From DASQPR01 sp035713725 (GTDB lineage Bacteria > Actinomycetota > Actinomycetes > Mycobacteriales > Micromonosporaceae): a DNA stretch of 11,107 bases. Below the pieces are notes generated by a model. That model was not told the origin of the DNA and ran no database searches. It saw nothing but the letters and a program-made list of their open reading frames with translations. Shown one piece after another: positions 5,768 to 11,107 of this stretch (position 1 is its first letter; the number at the start of each line of letters is the position of its first letter). The DNA is taken from NCBI GenBank assembly GCA_035713725.1, contig DASTMZ010000037.1, forward strand, positions 1 through 11,107, written 5' to 3'. The translations under genes and the position numbers were made by a program.

Positions 5768-7757
5768 GGTCCAACTCCGCTCGAATGTCCTGGAACGCTG
5801 TGTAGTTTGCGATCACCTCGACGCGGCCGGCCGGGACTTGGCGCAGCGCGTCGTCGAACGAGCGGACGTAGGTGAACGGGATCTCGTTGACGTCCAAGCG
5901 AACCGCGAGGTCGAACGCGCGCTCGCCGGTGATGAGCACGGTACGTCCGCGCAGCGGCGAGAAGTCGACGTCGAAAAGCCACGACGTGTCGAGCCCGTCC
6001 GGATCGCGGGAGTTGATGGACAGCAACGTCGGCGCGTCCTCGGCCATGTCGAACGCCTCGAGCCAGCCGGCCGGGTTCTTCGCCAGCAGCAGCCGGATGG
6101 TACGGCCGTCCCGGCGTACCAAGGCATACCGGCCCGCGACCGACGCGACCTGACCCAGCCTCGGAACGGCGAGCGCCGGGTCGACACCGAACTCGGCCGC
6201 CACCGCGAGCGCAGTGGCCGCGTTCGCGCGATTGACCCGTCCGGGCAGTTGCAGCGTGACAACGTGTGCCCGGCCCTGCGTGTCGATCACCGCGTCGCCC
6301 ACGACTCGCCACTGCGGCGTCGGGCGGCGCAGCGAGCAACCGGTGCACCACCAGTCGTCGGCGTCCGGCACTGAAGGGCGCCCGCCCTGGCCGCCGAACC
6401 CACCGGTCGGTGCCCGTGACGCGTTGGCCGGGATCAGTCCGGCGTGCGTCGCGATCATCACGCCCTGGTCGGTGTCGCCGCGCGCGTCGTCCCGGCCGTC
6501 GGAGGTCTCGGTGGCCGGTGGCGGTTCGGCGCTCGCGGTCATGGCAGTGACCGGTACGGTGTCCGGCGCGGCCACCGGCGCGAGGATCGGTGCCACGTCA
6601 CCGGGCGGGGTACCAGCCGGGCGGCCGGCCGGATTCGTCGCGTCCGGCACGGGTACGGTCGGCATCAGCACCGTACGCTCGTCGACTCTCGTCAATGGGC
6701 GTACGCCGTTCGGAGTTGCGACACCATCGGAGGTCAACGCGCCTTCGGGCTTGCCGGTGCCTTGGTCGGTGCCTGTCTCGTTCGGTGTGGCATCGGTCTG
6801 GTGCGCGGGCGGCCGCGACGCCGGAACGGCGCGTGTCTTGCGCGATTTTGCCGAGCCCGGCTTCGACGGTGCGGCCGATGCGTCGTCCGCTGTTGGGTCG
6901 TCCGACCGCGCGGCTCCGTCAACCGGATCGGCCGCCGTCATGTCCGGCGTCGCCGGTTCTGTCGCGGGCTCCTGGTCGGTCGGATCGAGGCCGGCCGTGT
7001 CGGCTGCTGACTTGTCAATCACCGCTGGTTCGACCGCCGGCTGTGCCGCGGCGGTGACGTCGGCGGACGCATCCGCGCTTGCGGCCGTCGCCTCCACTTC
7101 CGGAGCGTCGGCCAGTTCGGTGACGCGCATGATGTGCGAGCCGCACTGCGGGCACACCCACGAGTCGTCGTGCCAACGCTGCCCGGCCGCCACCCACGTG
7201 ACTCCGGCGCCAGCGTCGGCAGCAGCATACGCCGCCCAGGTGACCATCGGGTCGTCCGCGTTCGCCACCACGCGGACCGGGTGGGCCAGCAGCGTACGGC
7301 GCCAGAGGTCGGCCAGCATGGCGACCTCCTTCGCACGGTCGAGCTGATCGCGGCTCAGGTTCAGCAGCGCGACGACACGTGGCTTGGTCGACGACAGCAC
7401 CTCGGGCAGGTAATGCTCGTCGACTTCGAGCACCGCGTACGGGGTACGCCCGGCACGTGCGAGCGCCGACGTGTGCCCGCTGGGCATATTCGCGCCGAGC
7501 GAGTTTGTCGCGACGTCTCCGAGCACTCCCAGAGCCGCGGCGGTCAGGCGGGTGGTGGTGGTCTTCCCGTTCGTACCCGAGACCAGCGCGATGTCGCGAC
7601 CGGCCGAGAGGTTCGCCAGCAGGCGGGGGTCGATCATGAGTCCGAGCCGGCCGCCGATCACCGAGCCGTCGCCGCGTCCGGTGACCCGGGACAGCGCGGC
7701 GGCGCCCCGCGACACCGACGACGCCAGCCTCGCGCGCAGCGGCTTCCTCGTGCTCAC
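5757..7757 (-). CDS. murT: Lipid II isoglutaminyl synthase, Mur ligase subunit MurT (extended)
   Basis: MurT uses ATP to activate the D-Glu carboxyl of lipid II and joins it to ammonia from GatD. The Mur ligase P-loop is GTNGKTTTTR (61-70), followed by TNSLGANMPSGHTSAL (85-99) and LEVDEHYLPEV (110-120). The C-terminal MurT domain (DUF1727) has DPDGLDTSWLFDVDF (585-599), the region of the catalytic Asp. The zinc ribbon has its four cysteines as CPQC (202-205) and CTGC (471-474). In known MurT proteins the pairs are about 20 residues apart; here about 265 residues separate them, so the protein is 666 aa against a usual 410-450. The reading frame through the insert is intact. The start is GTG 7757 with no Shine-Dalgarno, but TACCCT lies 7 nt upstream, indicating a leaderless mRNA. 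First gene of the murT-gatD-TVP38 operon. Confidence 0.95.
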   Translation of the reverse strand: MSTRKPLRARLASSVSRGAAALSRVTGRGDGSVIGGRLGLMIDPRLLANLSAGRDIALVSGTNGKTTTTRLTAAALGVLGDVATNSLGANMPSGHTSALARAGRTPYAVLEVDEHYLPEVLSSTKPRVVALLNLSRDQLDRAKEVAMLADLWRRTLLAHPVRVVANADDPMVTWAAYAAADAGAGVTWVAAGQRWHDDSWVCPQCGSHIMRVTELADAPEVEATAASADASADVTAAAQPAVEPAVIDKSAADTAGLDPTDQEPATEPATPDMTAADPVDGAARSDDPTADDASAAPSKPGSAKSRKTRAVPASRPPAHQTDATPNETGTDQGTGKPEGALTSDGVATPNGVRPLTRVDERTVLMPTVPVPDATNPAGRPAGTPPGDVAPILAPVAAPDTVPVTAMTASAEPPPATETSDGRDDARGDTDQGVMIATHAGLIPANASRAPTGGFGGQGGRPSVPDADDWWCTGCSLRRPTPQWRVVGDAVIDTQGRAHVVTLQLPGRVNRANAATALAVAAEFGVDPALAVPRLGQVASVAGRYALVRRDGRTIRLLLAKNPAGWLEAFDMAEDAPTLLSINSRDPDGLDTSWLFDVDFSPLRGRTVLITGERAFDLAVRLDVNEIPFTYVRSFDDALRQVPAGRVEVIANYTAFQDIRAELDRVN
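6363..7127 (-). other. Disordered insert within the MurT zinc ribbon
   Basis: This segment encodes MurT residues about 211-465. It is rich in Ala, Pro, Thr, Asp and Gly, with almost no aromatic or Cys residues and no recognisable fold. It starts right after CPQCGSHIM and ends just before DADDWWCTGC. A short basic patch (SAKSRKTRA, 302-310) is followed by acidic and Pro-rich stretches, and a Gly-rich end (GGFGGQGG, 452-459) leads back into the ribbon. It shows no tandem DNA repeats that I can see, and its base composition resembles the rest of the gene, so it does not look like a recent mobile insertion. Probably a flexible linker or a protein-interaction arm looped out from the zinc site. Confidence 0.75.
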
Positions 7758-7770
7758 GGGGGCAAGGGTA
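7757..7770 (-). promoter_or_regulatory. -10 element for leaderless murT operon mRNA
   Basis: On the minus strand TACCCT (7770-7765) fits TAnnnT and is followed by exactly 7 nt before the GTG start (7757). The gap (TGCCCCC) holds no Shine-Dalgarno. This geometry is typical of actinobacterial leaderless transcripts and supports the 7757 start. No clear -35 is seen. Confidence 0.5.
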
Positions 7771-7965
7771 ACTGACCACGGGGTGGCCGGATATCACCGT
7801 CGCGCGCGCCGTCGCGCTGATGGCGCGATCCGATCGATGCTCGGTATGACTTGTTTGCCCTGTTCAATCCGGATGCGATGGTTCGGGGCTCCGCGCGGCG
7901 TTTCCACCGGTCGGATGAACGACTCCGGAGCGAGATCGCCGGCCGGTGGCGTCGGACCGCACCGA

Positions 7966-7978
7966 TACGCTCGGGCGA
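7966..7978 (+). promoter_or_regulatory. -10 element for leaderless AlkZ-like gene mRNA
   Basis: TACGCT (7966-7971) fits TAnnnT and lies 6 nt before the ATG at 7978, with no Shine-Dalgarno between. It decides the start against longer in-frame options upstream. It is divergent from the murT promoter, and the 220 bp between the two genes holds nothing else I can identify. Confidence 0.45.
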
Positions 7979-9147
7979 TGCCGCGCACGCCGACCACGCC
8001 GACCGAGCGCAGACGGATTTCCCGCGAACCGGCCGACAGCCAACCGACCGACCTCGTGACGCGCCGCATGCACGGACATCGTCTGTGGGGCCGACCGGCC
8101 GGCTCGCTGGACGAGGTGATCCGTGGTCTCGGCGCGATGCAGGCGCAGGAGTTCGCGCCGGCGAAGTGGGCGCTGGCGCAGCGGGCGAGCGGCGTCACGG
8201 TCGCCGATGTCGATGCCGCGTTCGAGTCCGGCACGCTGTTGCGGACTCACATTCTGCGACCGACCTGGCACTTCGTCCACGCGGCCGACCTGCGCTGGAT
8301 GCTGCGCGCGTCGGCGCCGCGGGTGCACCGAGCGAACGCCTTTCAATACCGGAACACCGGCGTGGACGACAGGACCGTCGCGGATAGTCGTCGCGTGCTC
8401 GACAAGGTTCTCGGCGACGGGCATCACGCCACCCGTCGGGAGCTCGCGACCGCATTCGCCGAGGCCGGTCTGCCGACGGCCGGCCCGGCGTTCTGGGCCG
8501 TGTTGATGAGCGCCGAGCTCGACGCCGTCATCGTCAGCGGTGCGATGCAAGGCAGGCAGCAGACTTATGCGTTGTTCGACGCTCGCGTCGCGCCCGGTCC
8601 GACACCGAACGACGACGAGGCGCTGGCCGAGTTGAGCCGGCGCTACCTCGGCATGCGCGGGCCGGCCACGCTCAAGGACTACTGCGCCTGGGCATCGCTG
8701 ACCGTCACCGACGCTCGTCGAGGCGTCGACCTGATTCGCGATGACGTGATCGTCGAAGAGATCGACGGCTTGGCGTACTGGTCACTCGCTGCTTCAGAGT
8801 CGACCGGCAGCAACACTGCGACGGTGCTTGAGCCACCGGCCTCGCCGACCGTCGATCTCGTCCAGTGCTACGACGAGGTTCTCATGGGCTATTCGGAAAG
8901 CCGCGGCATCCTCGCCCCGACGGGCGCTGCGACGTTGCGGCCGGGATGGAGCACGGTGCTGATCGACGGCATGGTGGCCGGGTCGTGGCGCTTCGCGGCC
9001 GGCACCCAGGCCATCGACGTCAAGATGGATGTGTCACGCGACCTCTCGGCCGCCGAGCGCGACTCAGTCACCGTGGCCGTCGACCGACTCGGCGCGTTCC
9101 TTGGCCGTCCGGCCCGATGGTTGTCGCATCACGGCTCGAATCGGTAG
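7978..9147 (+). CDS. Winged-helix protein of AlkZ/HTH_42 DNA glycosylase-like family
   Basis: This 389-residue protein belongs to the HTH_42 (winged helix DNA-binding, DUF1006) family, which includes the Streptomyces AlkZ and E. coli YcaQ glycosylases that excise bulky alkylated bases and unhook interstrand crosslinks. The key site reads GLGAMQAQE, with the QAQ motif at 55-57, the AlkZ-like form (YcaQ-type proteins have QxD). Other family marks are LRTHILRPTWHFV (88-100), LVQCYDEVLMGYSESRG and RPGWSTVLIDGMVAGSWR in the C-terminal beta domain. Length is normal. The frame is open far upstream, but the upstream part is antisense to murT. ATG 7978 with its -10 box is preferred; ATG 8068 (Met31) is an alternative. 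Glycosylase activity is inferred from the motif; many relatives are untested. It ends 19 bp inside the convergent kdpE gene. Confidence 0.85.
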   Translation: MPRTPTTPTERRRISREPADSQPTDLVTRRMHGHRLWGRPAGSLDEVIRGLGAMQAQEFAPAKWALAQRASGVTVADVDAAFESGTLLRTHILRPTWHFVHAADLRWMLRASAPRVHRANAFQYRNTGVDDRTVADSRRVLDKVLGDGHHATRRELATAFAEAGLPTAGPAFWAVLMSAELDAVIVSGAMQGRQQTYALFDARVAPGPTPNDDEALAELSRRYLGMRGPATLKDYCAWASLTVTDARRGVDLIRDDVIVEEIDGLAYWSLAASESTGSNTATVLEPPASPTVDLVQCYDEVLMGYSESRGILAPTGAATLRPGWSTVLIDGMVAGSWRFAAGTQAIDVKMDVSRDLSAAERDSVTVAVDRLGAFLGRPARWLSHHGSNR

Positions 9148-9809
9148 CCCATGCCCGGCTCGGTGATCAGATATCGCGGCGTCGACGGATCCGGTTCCAG
9201 CTTCGCGCGCAACTGCGCGACGTAGACGCGGAGATAGTTCGTCTCCGACTCGTAGCGGGGACCCCACACTTCCTGCAATAGCTGCCGCTGGCTGACGAGC
9301 TTGCCCGGATGGCGTACGAGCACCTCGAGAAGATGCCATTCGGTCGGCGTCAGCCGAACGTCAGCGCCGTCGCGGATGACCCGCCGCGCGCCGAGATCGA
9401 CAGTGAACGCGTCGGTGACGGTGACCGGTGTCTCCGCCAGCCCGGCTGGCGCCACCCGGCGGAGCGCCGCCCGGATGCGGGCCAGTAGTTCGTCCATGCC
9501 GAACGGCTTGGTCACGTAGTCGTCAGCACCGGCGTCGAGTGCCGCGACCTTCGCCGGTTCCAGATGCCGAGCCGACAGCACGATGACAGGCACTTGGAGC
9601 CATCCGCGTACCCCGCCGATCACGTCGACGCCGTCCATGTCCGGCAGGCCGAGGTCGACGATCATGAGGTCCGGCGGGTGTTTGGTCGCGGCGGCGAGCG
9701 CGGTCGTGCCGTCGCGCGCCAGATCGACCGTGTATCCGCGCGCCGTCAAGTTGATCCGCAGTGCGCGCAGCAACGCCGGGTCGTCGTCGACCACGAGGAT
9801 GCGGGTCAC
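9129..9809 (-). CDS. kdpE: OmpR-family response regulator KdpE
   Basis: This 226-residue cytoplasmic response regulator has a receiver domain (residues 1-118) with the acidic pair in VVDDDP (8-9), phosphoacceptor Asp52 in IVDLGLPDMDG, Ser79 in VIVLSAR and Lys101 in YVTKPFG. The C-terminal OmpR-type winged helix (about 128-226) includes LTPTEWHLLEVLVRHPGK and the recognition-helix region YESETNYLRVYVAQLR, close to KdpE. KdpE activates the high-affinity K+ transporter operon kdpFABC when KdpD phosphorylates it. The start codon is GTG at 9809, overlapping the kdpD stop by 4 bp (GTGA), so the two are translationally coupled. The 3' end overlaps the convergent AlkZ-like gene by 19 bp. Naming rests on the KdpD partner and sequence character. 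Confidence 0.92.
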   Translation of the reverse strand: MTRILVVDDDPALLRALRINLTARGYTVDLARDGTTALAAATKHPPDLMIVDLGLPDMDGVDVIGGVRGWLQVPVIVLSARHLEPAKVAALDAGADDYVTKPFGMDELLARIRAALRRVAPAGLAETPVTVTDAFTVDLGARRVIRDGADVRLTPTEWHLLEVLVRHPGKLVSQRQLLQEVWGPRYESETNYLRVYVAQLRAKLEPDPSTPRYLITEPGMGYRFEP

Positions 9810-11107
9810 GGCGCGCCACCATCGTCGTGTCCGGACGCGAGCGGCAGCGTGACGGTCATCGTCAGACCGCCGCCCGCGGTGTCCGACGGCGCCAGCGCGC
9901 CGCCCATCGCGTCGGTGAAGCCGCGGGCAATGGCGAGCCCGAGACCGAGTCCGCCGTCCGCGCGCCGGTCGTCGAGGCGCTGGAACGGTTGGAACAACCG
10001 CTCACGATCGGCCGCGCGGATGCCCGTACCGTGGTCGATCACCGACAGTTGGACGGTGGTGCCGGAACGCGCGGCACGCACCGTGACCGGTCGACCGGCC
10101 GCGGCCTTTACCGCGTTGCTCACCAGGTTTGCCACCACGCGTTCCAGCAGACCGGGGTCGACCATCACGTACGGCAGATCGTCACCGACCGCGACGGTGA
10201 CGTCGGCATCGGTGGGTATGTGGCGAAGTGCGTGCGCGACGACCGCGTCGAGGGCTACCGGGCTCGGGTGAACGGACAGTACGCCCGCTTGCAGTCGGCT
10301 CATCGCGAGCAGGTTCTCGACGAGGTCGTCGAGGCGGTCGGCCGATTCGTCGATGGTGGCGACGAGCTCGGCGCGGTCCTCCTCGCTGAACGCGACATCC
10401 GGCGCACGCAGGCTCGACGCGGCGGCCTTGATGCTGGCAAGTGGGGTACGCAAGTCGTGCCCGACGGCCGCCAGGATCGCCGTACGGACGCGGTCCACCT
10501 CGGCCAACTCGGCCGCCTGCGTGGCCCGGCGGCTCGCCTCGAGTGTGCCGGCGGCCGCGGCGGCGAGCCGTACGAGCAGCCGGCGGTCCTCGCCAAACAA
10601 CTCAGGCCCGACGGCGACCAGACGCCGACCCTCGCCGGCCGGAGCGGACAGCCGCGCAGACGACGTGTCCACGTCCGGGCCGACCGACGCCACTACGTGC
10701 TCGACGCCGTCGTCGCCTCGTTCCAGCAGCGCCACCGTACGCATCGCGAACGTATCCCGGACATAGCCGAGCAGGCGCGGCACCGAATCGCCCTCGACCG
10801 GCGCGGCCGAGATGCGACCGAGCAGTTGCGCCTCGACACCGCTGCGAGCGGCCGCCGCACGTTGCCGGGCGGCGAGATCTACCGCGACCGCGACGGCGAC
10901 CGCGACGAGTACGTAGACCAGCAGCGCCACCAGGTTGTCGCGGCGGTCGACGGTGAGCGTGTGATACGGCGGCACGAAGAACCAGTTGAGCAGCAGATCG
11001 GAGGCGATCGCGGCGGCGAGTCCCACCCAGGTGCCGCCGATGCCGGCCGCGATCACGACGGGGATCAGGTAGAGCAGCGCGATGCTCGTGAGCGTGAGCG
11101 CGCCGGC
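9806..11107 (-). CDS. kdpD: Sensor histidine kinase KdpD, C-terminal part (cut by window edge)
   Basis: The frame is open through the right edge, so only the last 433 residues are seen; full KdpD is about 850-900. Counting from the edge: the DUF4118 membrane domain is visible from its middle (hydrophobic to about residue 40, then LLLNWFFVPPYHTLTV, then a last helix at about 58-76). A GAF-like linker follows, then HisKA with the phosphorylated His217 in VGHDLRTPLASIK, and the HATPase domain with N-box NLVSN (327-331), DHGTGI (358-363) and GGLGLGLAIA (385-394). KdpD senses low K+ or osmotic and ionic stress and phosphorylates KdpE. The N-terminal KdpD and USP-like domains should lie beyond the edge. 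The stop overlaps the kdpE start by 4 bp. A GTG at 11056 is in frame but lies within the membrane domain, so it is not the start. Confidence 0.93.
   Translation of the reverse strand, partial: AGALTLTSIALLYLIPVVIAAGIGGTWVGLAAAIASDLLLNWFFVPPYHTLTVDRRDNLVALLVYVLVAVAVAVAVDLAARQRAAAARSGVEAQLLGRISAAPVEGDSVPRLLGYVRDTFAMRTVALLERGDDGVEHVVASVGPDVDTSSARLSAPAGEGRRLVAVGPELFGEDRRLLVRLAAAAAGTLEASRRATQAAELAEVDRVRTAILAAVGHDLRTPLASIKAAASSLRAPDVAFSEEDRAELVATIDESADRLDDLVENLLAMSRLQAGVLSVHPSPVALDAVVAHALRHIPTDADVTVAVGDDLPYVMVDPGLLERVVANLVSNAVKAAAGRPVTVRAARSGTTVQLSVIDHGTGIRAADRERLFQPFQRLDDRRADGGLGLGLAIARGFTDAMGGALAPSDTAGGGLTMTVTLPLASGHDDGGAP

Noticed and set aside
6214..7347. 377-codon plus-strand frame antisense to murT
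   Set aside because: It spans the disordered insert, whose Ala/Pro/Thr codons leave the complementary strand free of stops. The product is Ser/Gly/Ala low complexity with no family features.
7471..7977. Upstream extension of the AlkZ-like gene to 7471
   Set aside because: Most of it is antisense to murT and encodes nothing typical of the family; the -10 box at 7966-7971 favours ATG 7978.
1..11107. CRISPR array, tRNA, rRNA, insertion sequence or attachment site
   Set aside because: I found no regularly spaced repeats, cloverleaf sequence, transposase-like protein or terminal inverted repeats on either strand by eye.

Overview
This window is from a high-GC, actinomycete-type (Actinomycetota) chromosome. 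The evidence is strong GC bias at third codon positions, frequent GTG starts, TAnnnT -10 elements placed 6-7 nt before start codons (leaderless mRNAs), and a LeuRS with actinobacterial motif variants (KMGKS, GQDDRDW). I cannot name the genus. No tRNA, rRNA, CRISPR array, insertion sequence or phage gene is visible.

Left part (1-1262): this is the least orderly region. At the left edge there is a possible broken or partial minus-strand gene. It is followed by a small uncharacterised minus-strand protein that contains a rare TTA codon, and by a four-helix DoxX-like membrane protein whose promoter faces away from leuS.

Centre-left (1251-4349): leuS (leucyl-tRNA synthetase, plus strand) sits behind what reads as a complete transcription attenuator. 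It has a TACCAT -10 box, a leaderless 10-codon leader peptide with three consecutive Leu codons, a preemptor hairpin, a candidate antiterminator, and an intrinsic terminator ending in six T. Low charged leucyl-tRNA would be expected to stall the leader ribosome and switch leuS on.

Centre (4301-7757, minus strand): a three-gene operon, murT-gatD-TVP38/TMEM64 (DedA superfamily). MurT and GatD form the lipid II isoglutaminyl synthase that amidates D-Glu in peptidoglycan precursors. MurT is about 250 residues longer than usual because a Pro/Ala/Thr/Asp-rich insert splits its zinc ribbon between the two cysteine pairs. The TVP38 gene ends inside leuS (49 bp tail-to-tail overlap).

Right part (7978-11107): a plus-strand winged-helix protein of the AlkZ/HTH_42 DNA-glycosylase-like family (QAQ motif) ends 19 bp inside a minus-strand kdpD-kdpE pair. 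The sensor kinase KdpD runs off the right edge and overlaps the KdpE response regulator by 4 bp (GTGA). The K+-transporter genes they usually control would be expected beyond the right edge.

The most noteworthy items are the leuS attenuator with its leaderless leader peptide, the MurT zinc-ribbon insertion, and the coupling of a DedA-superfamily membrane protein to lipid II amidation genes. I do not see a wholly new multi-gene system.
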